A stretch of 64,000 nucleotides of DNA, taken from JAVEDQ01 sp963783105 (lineage in GTDB: Bacteria; Actinomycetota; Actinomycetes; Frankiales; Frankiaceae). This document shows, in pieces, positions 8,632-17,088 of the stretch. A program made the translations under genes and the position numbers. The stretch is from positions 62,001 through 126,000 of the forward strand of contig CAWAMI010000002.1 of NCBI GenBank assembly GCA_963783105.1, written 5' to 3'. The first letter of the stretch is position 1. Each line of letters opens with the position of its first letter. The notes beneath the pieces are model-generated. The model ran no database searches, had not been told where the DNA came from, and saw only the letters and a list, made by a program, of their open reading frames with translations.

Positions 8632-8718
8632 GACCGCAGATTCTCCCCCGAGACGCACGACAGGCGCCACGGTTTCCCGTGACGCCTGTCGCTGGTGCCT
8701 CGTGAGCGGGAGGCGCGA

Positions 8719-9885
8719 TCAGCGCCCCATGCCGACGCCCTGGCTGCGCTGCAGGGTCTTGCCCTCGGTCTGCAGCGACGGCGCGAGCATGACCTCGGCC
8801 TTCTGGAACTCCTTGAGGTTCGCGTAGCCGGTGGTGGCCATCGACGTCCGCAGACCACCGAACAGGTTCATCGAACCGTCGTTGACGGGGGCCGGGCCGA
8901 CGAGGATCTCCTTGAGCGTCCCGATCGTCGTCGTCTTGACCCGGGTGCCGCGCGGCAGGTCCGGGTGGAAGGTCGCCATGCCCCAGTGGTAGCCGCGACC
9001 CGGCGACTCGACCGCCTTGGCCAACGGCGAGCCGATCATCACCGCGTCGGCGCCGCAGGCGATGGCCTTGGCGATGTCGCCGCCGGTGCGCATGCCGCCG
9101 TCGGCGATGATGTGGACGTAGCGACCACCCGACTCGTCGAGGTAGCGCATCCGGGCGCCGGCGGCGTCGGCGATGGCCGTCGCCATCGGCACGCCGACAC
9201 CGAGGACGCCGCGGGTCGTGCACGCGTGGCCCGGCCCGACGCCGACCAGCAGGCCGGCCGCACCGGTCCGCATGAGGTGCAGGGCGGTCGAGAAGGAGGC
9301 GCAGCCGCCGACGATGACGGGGACGTCGAGTTCGCCGATGAACTTCTTCAGGTTCAGCGGTTCGCTGCGGCTGCTGACGTGCTCGGCGGAGACGACGGTG
9401 CCCTGGATGACGAAGATGTCGACGCCGGCGTCGAGCACGTGCTTGTGCAGCGACTGGGTCCGCTGCGGGGTGAGGCTCGCGGCGGCGGTGACGCCGGCGT
9501 CCTTGATCTGCTGGATCCGCTCGCCGATCAGTTCCGGCTTGATCGGCTCGGCGTAGAGCTCCTGCATCCGCTTGGTGGCGGTGGCGTCGTCGAGGCCGGC
9601 GATCTCCTCGAGGATCGGGTCCGGGTCGGAGTACCGGGTCCACAGGCCCTCGAGGTTCAGGACGCCGAGGCCGCCGAGCTTGCCGATCTCGATCGCGCTC
9701 CGCGGCGAGATGACGCCGTCCATCGCGCTGCCGAGCAACGGGAGCTCGAACCGGAAGGCGTCGATGTCCCACGCGATCGAGACGTCCTCCGGGTCGCGGG
9801 TCCGGCGGGACGGGACGATTGCGATGTCGTCGAATCCGTACGCCTGCCGGCCACTCTTGCCGATGCCGATCTCGACCTCTGCCAC
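8719..9885 (-). CDS. guaB3: GuaB3 family IMP dehydrogenase-related protein
   Basis: A 388-residue TIM-barrel protein of the IMPDH/GMP reductase superfamily, GuaB3 branch, usually found beside guaB2 and guaA in actinobacteria. The catalytic-loop pattern GPGHACTTRGVLGVG holds the active-site Cys; IADGGMRTGGD and GADAVMIGSPLA bind phosphate. It lacks the CBS pair of true IMPDH, as is usual for GuaB3. The GTG at 9885 is chosen because GGAGG lies 6 bases upstream; the frame beyond it runs into tandem repeats. The normal neighbour guaB2 is absent here, so the main IMPDH must lie elsewhere. Confidence 0.92.
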   Translation of the reverse strand: MAEVEIGIGKSGRQAYGFDDIAIVPSRRTRDPEDVSIAWDIDAFRFELPLLGSAMDGVISPRSAIEIGKLGGLGVLNLEGLWTRYSDPDPILEEIAGLDDATATKRMQELYAEPIKPELIGERIQQIKDAGVTAAASLTPQRTQSLHKHVLDAGVDIFVIQGTVVSAEHVSSRSEPLNLKKFIGELDVPVIVGGCASFSTALHLMRTGAAGLLVGVGPGHACTTRGVLGVGVPMATAIADAAGARMRYLDESGGRYVHIIADGGMRTGGDIAKAIACGADAVMIGSPLAKAVESPGRGYHWGMATFHPDLPRGTRVKTTTIGTLKEILVGPAPVNDGSMNLFGGLRTSMATTGYANLKEFQKAEVMLAPSLQTEGKTLQRSQGVGMGR

Positions 9886-9928
9886 CGCTCGCCTCCGCCT
9901 GCCCTGGAACTTCCGCCACCGCTGACCG

Positions 9929-9989
9929 ACTGTGTCGCGGCAAATCCAACTGTGTCGCGGCAAAACCCAACTGTGTCGCGGCAAACCCA
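9929..9989. repeat. Three tandem copies of a 20-21 bp unit
   Basis: The unit ACTGTGTCGCGGCAAAnCCCA occurs at 9929-9948, 9949-9969 and 9970-9989, differing only by one substitution and one inserted A. It fills the divergent spacer between guaB3 and the DUF5319 gene, where other actinobacteria carry guaB2. It could be a protein-binding array or a repeat scar. Confidence 0.85.
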
Positions 9990-10077
9990 AGGTGCCGCCG
10001 CCAGAGGCGACGGCACCGTGTTCCACACTAACTCAGGAGGGGCGTCAGACCTTCCGTCGGCGCGTACCGTCGTGGGC

Positions 10078-10467
10078 GTGAATTTCGAGCCGCTCGACCC
10101 GTTCGCCGGAGACCCCGACGACCCGGCGTCGCAGCTGCCCCGCGTCACCGACGCCGAGGACTTCGAGCCCCTCACCGCGTCGGAGCGCGAGGAGGTGGTG
10201 GGTGACCTCGGGGACCTCGAGGTGTTCCGCTCCCTGCTCGAGCCCCGCGGCACCCGCGGTCTTGTCGTGGACTGCGACGAGTGCGAGGAGCCGCACTACT
10301 TCGACTGGGACCTGCTGATCGGCAACCTGCGGCACCTGCTCGACGCCGGGCACACCCGGGTGCACGAGCCGGCCTACGAGCCCGACCCGAGCCGCTACGT
10401 CAGCTGGGAGTACGCCCGGGGCTACGCCGACGGGGTGCTCGAGACGTCCGAGGACAGCCCGAGCTGA
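10078..10467 (+). CDS. DUF5319 domain-containing protein
   Basis: A 129-residue soluble acidic protein like Rv3412 of M. tuberculosis, which also sits beside the guaB genes. The typical start NFEPLDPFAGDPDDP is followed by an acidic helical region and a motif CDECEEPHYFDWDLL around residues 66-80 that could bind a metal through its two cysteines. The function is unknown. The GTG at 10078 is chosen by alignment to the usual N-terminus; a GTG at 10072 is equally possible. Translation is likely driven from the spacer that holds the tandem repeats. Confidence 0.85.
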   Translation: MNFEPLDPFAGDPDDPASQLPRVTDAEDFEPLTASEREEVVGDLGDLEVFRSLLEPRGTRGLVVDCDECEEPHYFDWDLLIGNLRHLLDAGHTRVHEPAYEPDPSRYVSWEYARGYADGVLETSEDSPS

Positions 10468-10504
10468 CCCGTCGGGCGACGCCCGTGGCGTCGCTGGCGA
10501 GATC

Positions 10505-10567
10505 AACGCTGCCCGGAGTGGCCGCCGAAGCCTGCCGGGAGGCGTGCGGCGGGTTCCGGGCAGCGTT
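10505..10567. terminator. 12-bp inverted repeat between convergent genes
   Basis: AACGCTGCCCGG (10505-10516) and CCGGGCAGCGTT (10556-10567) are exact inverse copies flanking 39 bases. The site lies between the convergent DUF5319 and DUF4333 genes and may serve as a bidirectional terminator. Its arm shares the string ATCAACGCTGCC with the palindrome at 60032-60099. Confidence 0.45.
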
Positions 10568-10599
10568 CGCGGGTCGGACGCGGGTCGGGTGCGCCGCGA

Positions 10600-11106
10600 T
10601 CAGCGCGGGACGGCGTTGGTGACGACGAAGTGGTCGTCGCGGTCGAAGCTCAGGGTCAGGTCCGCAGGCTGACCATCGATCGTGGCCTGGCAGACGCCGG
10701 TGCTGCCCTTGTCCGTGTTGATGTCGTCCGGGCAGTTGACGTCGGTCACCGTGGTGATGGCGGGCCGCTCCTCGAGCGCCTTCGTCAGCGCCTTCTCGAC
10801 GTTCATGCCGGAGGAACCGAACAGGGCGCCGAGGGCGATGAGGACGGCGATCAGCGCGCCGACGACACCGAGGATGATCTTCACCGGGGAGCGCCGCCGC
10901 GCGGAAGCCGGTGGCGGCGGCCCGTAGCCCCCGGCCGGTCCGTAACCCTGCTGACCCTGGGGCGGGCCGTACCCCTGCCGGGGCGGGCCATAGCCCTGCT
11001 GCGGCGGCCCGTACCCCTGAGGCGGGATCCCGCCCTGCGGCGGGCCGTAGGGCTGCTGCGGGGCCTGCGGGTAGCCGTTCTGGCCCGGCCACACGGGTGC
11101 GGTCAT
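10600..11106 (-). CDS. DUF4333 domain membrane protein with Pro/Gly/Tyr/Gln-rich N-terminus
   Basis: A 168-residue protein. Residues about 10-65 are repeats of the GYGPPQ type, a disordered cytoplasmic segment common in actinobacterial membrane proteins. One membrane helix follows (about 75-95, IILGVVGALIAVLIALGALF) after an RRRSPVK anchor. The outer part (about 100-168) is a DUF4333 domain with two cysteines (VNCPDDI and GVCQATI) that likely pair. GAGAAGGAG lies just upstream of the ATG. Its role in the envelope is unknown. Confidence 0.85.
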   Translation of the reverse strand: MTAPVWPGQNGYPQAPQQPYGPPQGGIPPQGYGPPQQGYGPPRQGYGPPQGQQGYGPAGGYGPPPPASARRRSPVKIILGVVGALIAVLIALGALFGSSGMNVEKALTKALEERPAITTVTDVNCPDDINTDKGSTGVCQATIDGQPADLTLSFDRDDHFVVTNAVPR

Positions 11107-11279
11107 GATCTGCTCCTTCTCGCGGGGGCCGCACGACGGCCCGTTCGTTACGAGAAGAACACCGCAGACTTGTCATCCACTTGAAGACTGCTAACCGCCC
11201 GGTCGGGGTGGTGCCAGCACCTTCCGCCTGGTCCGCAGGACGAGGGGCAGGTTCGGTGGAAGAGGGTACGTCCGCCCCC

Positions 11280-11588
11280 ATGAGCCACGTGAACGTCCGA
11301 CAGCATGGGCCGCACGAGTACGCCGTCGAGATCTCCGAGGACAGCCCCCACGGCAACGCGCCGGCGGCCGTGTCCACGAACCACCTGGTCCGGGTGGACG
11401 CCCAGGTGCTCGACGATCTCGGCATCGTGGATGCCGACGCGTCCGACGAGCAGCAGCTGGTCCGGGAATCGGTGGAGTTCCTGCTCGAGCGCGAGACGTC
11501 CACCGCGCTCGCCGACAGCTTCGACCTGTCCGACGTCAACGCGCGCTACAGCGACTACCTGTCGGAGGTCGCGACCCGGCTGGGCTGA
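11280..11588 (+). CDS. Small conserved acidic protein of unknown function
   Basis: A 102-residue soluble protein, pI clearly acidic. The N-terminal half resembles a small beta-rich domain (HEYAVEISEDSPHGNA, then NHLVRVDAQVLDDLGI), followed by a helix with EEQLVRES-like sequence and FLLERE. Short actinobacterial proteins of this general design are common and uncharacterised. It is divergent from the DUF4333 gene. I cannot assign a function. Confidence 0.65.
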   Translation: MSHVNVRQHGPHEYAVEISEDSPHGNAPAAVSTNHLVRVDAQVLDDLGIVDADASDEQQLVRESVEFLLERETSTALADSFDLSDVNARYSDYLSEVATRLG

Positions 11589-11844
11589 GCCGGAAGGAGC
11601 GAACCCGGCTCGTTGCGGCGCTGAGGGGGCCTGCGGCGACCCGAGCCCGGCGGCCGGGTTGGCCTTGCCGTGATCGGGCAGGATGGTGACTCGGTTGAGC
11701 CAACAGCTTCCTCAGCAATCGCCTGGGCCCCATCTCGCACCAGCGCCATGAAGTCCCGGCCGAGGGAAGCTGGATACCTTGCCTTCCGATCGAACGACCT
11801 CGGAACACGTGACGCACCACCCGGGGGCTGGACCGGAGCTTCCG

Positions 11845-13404
11845 ATGCGTCGTCCTGGGGCCGGCCTCGGCTTCCTGCTGCGTCGGGGCGCGCTCTACAC
11901 CGCCGGCATGGTGGGCGCCAACACCGTCGGAGCGATCGTCACCTTCGTCTACGCTGCCACGGTCGTGCCGCGGCTACCCGGCCCTGGCGGCCCGGGTGCG
12001 CAGATCCGGTTCAACCTGCTGGTGTTCGTCGTCTACCTCGTCGGCGCGCTGGTCGTCGGTGTGCTGTGGAGCTTGTACCGGTTCCGATCGACGGTGTCGT
12101 GGTTGTGGGACGACCGATTGCCGACGGAGGTCGAACGGCGGACCGCCCTGAAGCAGCCCGGACGTCAACTCGTCATCCATGGCGTGCTGTGGGCGGTCGG
12201 CGTGGTGCTGTTCCTCGGGGTGAACACCGACTATTCGTGGACCATCGCCCGGGACGCCGCCCTGGCGACCGCCCTGGGCGGGTTGACCACGTGCGCATTG
12301 GGCTACCTGCTGAGCGAGCGGCTCCTACGGCCGGTGATCGCGATGGCGCTGGCCAACGGCGAGCCGAACCCTCCGGTCGGCCCGGGAGTCGCCGCGCGGG
12401 TGGTGTGGGCGTGGGCATTCGGCACCGGCGTACCCCTGATCGGCGCCGGGTTGGCGGTGTGGATCCGGGGCGGCGCGCCCGACGTGCTGGCCGCCAACGA
12501 ACCCGTGCTGTTCCTGCTCGTCGCGGGCGTGCTGGCCGGCATCGTCTCCATGCTGCTGCTCGCGCGATCGATCTCCGTGCCGCTGGCCTCCGTTCGCGAA
12601 GCGCTCTCCGCGGTCGAGGCCGGGAACACCGATGTGGCCGTTCCGGTATTCGACGCCGGAGACGTCGGACAGTTGCAGGCGACCGTCAACCACATGGTCA
12701 TCGGGCTGCGCGAGAGCGAGCGGGTGCGGGACATCTTCGGCAGGCAGGTGGGTCCGGAGGTCGCACGTCAGGTCCTGGATCGTGGGATCGCGTTGGGCGG
12801 TGAGGTCCGGTGGGTGGCCGTCCTGTTCGTCGACCTCGACGGCTCGACCGCCTTCGCCTACCGGCACTCACCGGTCGAAGTCGTCGAGCTGTTGAACACC
12901 TTCTTCGGGGTGGTGATCGAGGTGATCCGTGAGCACGGCGGTGTCGTCAACAAGCTCTACGGCGATGGAGCCCTGTGCGTGTTCGGCGCACCGCTCCACC
13001 AACCCGGCGCTGCCACCGCCGCTCTGGCAGCCGGCCGGGAGCTGCTCGAACGTGTGACGGCGCTCGACGACGACCAGATCAGCGCGGGGATCGGCATCTC
13101 CTCGGGGCGCGTCGTCGCCGGCAACATCGGCGCCGAGAGCCGCTTCGAGTACACGGTCATCGGAGACCCGGTGAACGAGGCCTCCCGCCTCACCGATCTC
13201 GCCAAACGACGACCCGCTCGCCTGATCACAGCGGCTGCCGTGCTGGAGCAGGCGGACGCGGCGGAAGCGGCACGCTGGTGCCTCGACGAACCGGTCGTCC
13301 TGGCCGGCCGGACGGAGCCGACGCCCATCGCCTGTCCCGTTTCCGGGGTCCAGCGACAGGATTCGTCCTCCGCGGCGGAGGACGGGCGTGCCGCCGGTGC
13401 CTGA
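11845..13404 (+). CDS. Membrane class III adenylate/guanylate cyclase with HAMP domain
   Basis: A 519-residue protein with about six N-terminal membrane helices (residues 15-240), a HAMP linker (about 240-293) and a class III cyclase domain (about 320-490), the design of mycobacterial Rv1318c-Rv1320c. Catalytic residues appear complete: metal Asp330 in FVDLDGST, Lys370 and metal Asp374 in NKLYGDGAL, and Asp441, Asn444 and Arg448 in IGDPVNEASR. It probably makes cAMP, the Lys/Asp pair favouring adenine. The ATG at 11845 has GGAG six bases upstream; GTG 11809 and TTG 11779 are alternatives. It is convergent with bldM, 54 bp away. Confidence 0.88.
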   Translation: MRRPGAGLGFLLRRGALYTAGMVGANTVGAIVTFVYAATVVPRLPGPGGPGAQIRFNLLVFVVYLVGALVVGVLWSLYRFRSTVSWLWDDRLPTEVERRTALKQPGRQLVIHGVLWAVGVVLFLGVNTDYSWTIARDAALATALGGLTTCALGYLLSERLLRPVIAMALANGEPNPPVGPGVAARVVWAWAFGTGVPLIGAGLAVWIRGGAPDVLAANEPVLFLLVAGVLAGIVSMLLLARSISVPLASVREALSAVEAGNTDVAVPVFDAGDVGQLQATVNHMVIGLRESERVRDIFGRQVGPEVARQVLDRGIALGGEVRWVAVLFVDLDGSTAFAYRHSPVEVVELLNTFFGVVIEVIREHGGVVNKLYGDGALCVFGAPLHQPGAATAALAAGRELLERVTALDDDQISAGIGISSGRVVAGNIGAESRFEYTVIGDPVNEASRLTDLAKRRPARLITAAAVLEQADAAEAARWCLDEPVVLAGRTEPTPIACPVSGVQRQDSSSAAEDGRAAGA

Positions 13405-13458
13405 TGAGCTCCACGTCCCGCGTCGATACCCGTACGGACGTGCGCTGGCCGACGAACC

Positions 13459-14091
13459 TCAGGTGACGAGGCCGCGGCGGAAGCCGAGGGCGACCGCCTG
13501 GGCGCGGTCGTTGACGGCGAGCTTGCGGAACAGCCGCCGCGCGTGGGTCTTCACGGTGTCCTCGGACAGGAACAGCGAGCGACCGATCTCGGCGTTGCTC
13601 TTCCCCTGCGACATCCCGCGCAGCACCTGCAGCTCGCGCTCGGTGAGGGTGGCGGCCGGGTCCGTGACGCGGGTCGCGGCGGCGCGCTCGGCCATCGCGC
13701 GGCGCAGCGACGGGGCCATGAGGTCCTGCCCGGCGAGCGCGCTGGCGACGGCGGCGCACAGCTCCTCGCGGGAGACGTCCTTGAGCAGGTAGCCGGTGGC
13801 CCCGTTGGCGACGGCGGTGACGACGTTGTCGCGATCGTCCGCGGCGGTCAGCATGATCACGCGCGCATCGGGGTGCAGCTTGACGAGCCGACGCGTGGCC
13901 TCCAGGCCGCCGAGGCCGGGCATCTGGACGTCCATCAGCACCAGGTCGGGGCGCTCGAGGTCGTAGCGGGCGAGGACCTCCTCGCCGCTGGCGGCGGTCT
14001 CGACCCGCTGGACGCCGGGAACCGCCTCGACGAAGTGCTTCAAGCCTTCGCGCACCAGGCGGTGGTCGTCACAGATCAGAACGGTCGTCAC
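13459..14091 (-). CDS. bldM: BldM-type response regulator (NarL/LuxR family)
   Basis: A 210-residue regulator with a receiver domain (1-120) and a LuxR-type helix-turn-helix (about 145-205). The HTH sequence SNAEIGRSLFLSEDTVKTHA with ARRLFRKL is nearly that of Streptomyces BldM, and gene position close to guaB3 and groEL1 also fits. Asp8/Asp9, Asp54 (LVLMDVQMPG), Thr82 and Lys104 form a complete phosphorylation pocket, although Streptomyces BldM is thought not to depend on phosphorylation. The GTG at 14091 is preferred because AAGGGG lies 5 bases upstream; an ATG at 14118 adds nine residues. No histidine kinase gene is adjacent, as expected for an orphan. In Streptomyces BldM controls development, alone or with WhiI. 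Confidence 0.85.
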   Translation of the reverse strand: MTTVLICDDHRLVREGLKHFVEAVPGVQRVETAASGEEVLARYDLERPDLVLMDVQMPGLGGLEATRRLVKLHPDARVIMLTAADDRDNVVTAVANGATGYLLKDVSREELCAAVASALAGQDLMAPSLRRAMAERAAATRVTDPAATLTERELQVLRGMSQGKSNAEIGRSLFLSEDTVKTHARRLFRKLAVNDRAQAVALGFRRGLVT

Positions 14092-14159
14092 GGTTACCCC
14101 TTGCGAACCTGGCGTCACCGATCGCGACGCTAGGAACCCTGTCGGCGCGTGTGCGGTGG

Positions 14160-15155
14160 CTATGAGCCGCCATTTGTCATCGTTCCGACATCAAGCTCGG
14201 CCGTGACGCTCAGCAGGTGAGCGGCCATGGGGTCCCGAGCGGTCCAGATGGCGAGGCGGTCGTGCGGCAGCCCGTCGGCGATGGTCCGCGCGGCAGCGGC
14301 CGCGACGACCAGGTGCCGAGCGGCGTCCTCGTCGTCTCGCGCGAGGCCGGGCATCGTCGCGAGGACCGCGCGGACCGGCCAGACCAGCGGGAGCAGACCG
14401 TGGCGATCGGCCAGGTCGGCGGCCCGGAGAAGGGTCGTCCGCGCGCGCACGAACAGACGGGTGTCCTCCGCGCCGGCGCCGAGCAGGGCTGTGGCGACCC
14501 CGGCGAACATCCCGCTCTTCGCCGTGTGCCGGGGCGAGCCCGCCGCCTCGGCCAGCGCCACGGCCGCGGCGGCCGCGGACGCCGCCGACTCGATCTCCCC
14601 GACGAGGAGCGCGACCTCCGTCTCGACCCAGCGCAGCCGCACCGTCGGCCGCCAGGGAGGATCGACGACGTCGGCGAACGCGGCGCGGGTCCGGGCGAGC
14701 CGCTCCCGCGCCCGGTCGAGGTCGCCGAGCCCGACCGCGTCCGCGGTGCTGCCGACCAGGCAGTCGAGCCGGGCGTCCGCCTCCGGCAACCCCGGCCGCG
14801 GCGCCGTGTCCTCGGTCAGCGCCAGCCCTCGCCGGTCGAGCGGATCGCCCGCGGCATGGTTGCCGATCTGCCGCAGCAGGGAGGCGGCGGTGGCACAGGC
14901 GGCCGCCCGCAGCCCGGCCGACACGACCGCCTGGTCGGCGAGGACCGGCGCCAGTGCCGTCAGCGCCTCGCCGTAGCGCCCGAGCGCCCCGAGCGCGACG
15001 CCGGACAGCCAATGGGCGCGGAGTACCACGGGTCCGGTTCGCGCGATCCCGGGCGTGAGCAGCCGGCCGAGCGGTTCGAGCGCGTCCGCCGGCGCGCCGC
15101 CGAGCGCGGCCGCGGCGGCGACCCGCAGATCGTCGTCGGCCGCGGGGGTCGTCAT
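14160..15155 (-). CDS. Helical-repeat (TPR-like) hypothetical protein
   Basis: A 331-residue Ala/Leu/Arg-rich soluble protein made of paired helices with A-L-G-Y/R spacing such as HWLSGVALGALGRYGEAL and GDLDRARERLARTRAAF, consistent with degenerate TPR units. Its place between bldM and groEL1 matches an uncharacterised TPR-like protein near sigD and whiB3 in mycobacteria (Rv3415c), though homology is inferred from position and composition. It lies 68 bp upstream of bldM on the same strand, so the two may be co-transcribed. Confidence 0.65.
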   Translation of the reverse strand: MTTPAADDDLRVAAAAALGGAPADALEPLGRLLTPGIARTGPVVLRAHWLSGVALGALGRYGEALTALAPVLADQAVVSAGLRAAACATAASLLRQIGNHAAGDPLDRRGLALTEDTAPRPGLPEADARLDCLVGSTADAVGLGDLDRARERLARTRAAFADVVDPPWRPTVRLRWVETEVALLVGEIESAASAAAAAVALAEAAGSPRHTAKSGMFAGVATALLGAGAEDTRLFVRARTTLLRAADLADRHGLLPLVWPVRAVLATMPGLARDDEDAARHLVVAAAAARTIADGLPHDRLAIWTARDPMAAHLLSVTAELDVGTMTNGGS

Positions 15156-15240
15156 CCCGCTGCCCCGCGAGTGCCCGAGCCGACGCCCCCGCCGCCAGCA
15201 CCGCCGACAGCACCGCCGCCAGCACCGCCGACGATCAGAG

Positions 15241-15286
15241 ACTGCGTAAGGACACGCCGAGAGCTGTCGGCGTGTCCTTACGCAGT
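15241..15286. terminator. 20-bp perfect hairpin downstream of groEL1
   Basis: Arms at 15241-15260 and 15267-15286 are exact inverse copies around a 6-base loop, bounded by ACTGCGTAAG and CTTACGCAGT. It lies 43 bp past the groEL stop and is a strong terminator candidate. The outer ends match two other palindromic elements in the window (46949-46992 and 62010-62053). Between it and the neighbouring gene, 15189-15231 holds a GCC/CAG-rich partial repeat. Confidence 0.7.
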
Positions 15287-15328
15287 TGCCCTGGAACGCG
15301 GGGCGCGTGACGTACCTCCGGCGTGGGC

Positions 15329-16975
15329 TCAGAAGCCGGGGCCGTGGGAGTGGCCGTGCCCGTGGCCGTGCGAATGGCCGTGCTCCTCTTCGTCCTCGTC
15401 CTCGCGCTTCTCCGCGACCAGGGCCTCGGTCGTGAGCAGCATCGAGACGATGGACGCGGCGTTGGACAGCGCGGAACGCGTGACCTTCACCGGGTCGACG
15501 ATGCCCGCGGATACGAGGTCGACGTAGTCCCCGGTGGAGGCGTCGAGGCCGGTGCCGAGCTTGGAGTCGCGCACCCGGCTGACCGCCACCGAGCCCTCGA
15601 GGCCGGCGTTCGACGCGATCCGTCGCAGCGGCTCGTCGAGCGCCTTGCGGATCAGGCCCAACCCGGCGAGCTCGTCGCCGGAGAGGCCGAGGCCGTCGTC
15701 GAGCGCCGTCGCCGCCTGGACCAGCGCCGCCCCACCACCGGGCACGATGCCCTCCTCGATGGCCGCACGGGTCGCCGAGATGGCGTCCTCGATGCGGTGC
15801 TTGCGCTCGGCGAGCTCCACCTCGGTGTAGGCACCGACGCGGATCACGCCGACACCACCGGCGAGCTTGGCGAGGCGCTCCTGCAGCTTCTCCTTGTCCC
15901 AGTCGGAGTCGCTGGCCTCGATCTCGGCGCGGATCTGCCGCACCCGGTCCTGCACGGCGTCCTTGGTGCCGGCCCCGTCGACGACGACGGTGGAGTCCTT
16001 GTCGATCGTCGCGCGGCGGGCCCCGCCGAGCACCTCGGTGCCGACCTGGTCGAGCTTCAGCCCGACCTCGGCCGAGACCACCTGGGCGCCGGTCAGGATA
16101 GCCATGTCCTGAAGCATCGCCTTGCGGCGCTCGCCGAAGCCCGGGGCCTTCACGGCGCAGACCTTGATGGTCTTGCGGATCGCGTTGACGACGAGGGTGG
16201 ACAGGGCCTCCCCGTCGACGTCCTCGGCGATGATCAGCAGCGGCTTGGCCGACTCGAGCACCTTCTCGAGCAACGGGAGCAGCTCGGCGATGGCGCTGAT
16301 CTTGCCGTCCACGATGAGGACGGTGACGTCCTCGAGGACGGCCTCCATCCGCTCCTGGTCCGTGACGAAGTAGGGCGAGATGTAGCCCTTGTCGAAGGCG
16401 AGACCCTCGGTGAGCTCGAGCTCGGTCCCGGTGGTCTGCGACTCCTCGACGGTGATGACCCCGTCCTTGCCGACCTTGTCCATCGCCTCGGCGATCAGGT
16501 CGCCGATAACCCGGTCCTGCGCGGAGATGGAGGCGACGTGCGCGATCTCGTCCCGACTCTCCACCTCGTTCGAACGCTCGACGAGCAGGTCCGTCACCGC
16601 CTGGACGGCGACGTCGATGCCGCGCTTGAGGACCATCGGGTTCACGCCGCTGGTGATCAGGCGCAGCCCGTCGCGGACCATGGCCTGCGCCAGGACGGTC
16701 GCGGTGGTGGTGCCGTCGCCGGCGATGTCATTGGTCTTGGTGGCGACCTCGCGGGCGAGGACGGCCCCCATGTTCTCGTAGGGGTCGTCGAGCTCGACCT
16801 GACGCGCGATGGTCACGCCGTCATTGGTGATGGTCGGGGAGCCGAACTTCTTGCCGAGGACCACGTTGCGGCCCTTGGGGCCGAGCGTGACCTTGACCGA
16901 GTCGGCGAGCTTGTTGACGCCGCGCTCGAGGGCGCGGCGGGCGTCGATGTCGAACGCCAGGGTCTTGGCTGCCAT
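15329..16975 (-). CDS. groEL1: Chaperonin GroEL1 with histidine-rich tail
   Basis: A 548-residue 60-kDa chaperonin subunit that folds proteins with GroES. The N-terminal AKTLAFDIDARRALERGVNK, the ATP loop DGTTTATVLAQ near 86-96 and the C-terminal equatorial domain are intact. Instead of the GGM-rich tail it ends in HGHSHGHGHGHSHGPGF, the mark of the groES-linked actinobacterial GroEL1, whose ring assembly and client range can differ from the stand-alone GroEL2. The ATG at 16975 follows GGAAGGA by 4 bases. It lies 113 bp downstream of groES in one operon and is followed by a strong hairpin. Confidence 0.97.
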   Translation of the reverse strand: MAAKTLAFDIDARRALERGVNKLADSVKVTLGPKGRNVVLGKKFGSPTITNDGVTIARQVELDDPYENMGAVLAREVATKTNDIAGDGTTTATVLAQAMVRDGLRLITSGVNPMVLKRGIDVAVQAVTDLLVERSNEVESRDEIAHVASISAQDRVIGDLIAEAMDKVGKDGVITVEESQTTGTELELTEGLAFDKGYISPYFVTDQERMEAVLEDVTVLIVDGKISAIAELLPLLEKVLESAKPLLIIAEDVDGEALSTLVVNAIRKTIKVCAVKAPGFGERRKAMLQDMAILTGAQVVSAEVGLKLDQVGTEVLGGARRATIDKDSTVVVDGAGTKDAVQDRVRQIRAEIEASDSDWDKEKLQERLAKLAGGVGVIRVGAYTEVELAERKHRIEDAISATRAAIEEGIVPGGGAALVQAATALDDGLGLSGDELAGLGLIRKALDEPLRRIASNAGLEGSVAVSRVRDSKLGTGLDASTGDYVDLVSAGIVDPVKVTRSALSNAASIVSMLLTTEALVAEKREDEDEEEHGHSHGHGHGHSHGPGF

Positions 16976-17088
16976 GAGTTCCTTCCGAACTGCTGCGGTG
17001 CCGGTCGTGCGGGTTGTGCGGGTTGCTACGAGGTCCGCCCCGGGCGCCGAGGGCGACCCGGGGCGGACCCGTGAGACTTCAAAGGTGG

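Noticed and set aside
9929..9989. CRISPR-like direct repeats
   Set aside because: Copies are head to tail with no unique spacers, and there are no cas genes nearby. The same is true of 17601-17670 and 39891-39962.
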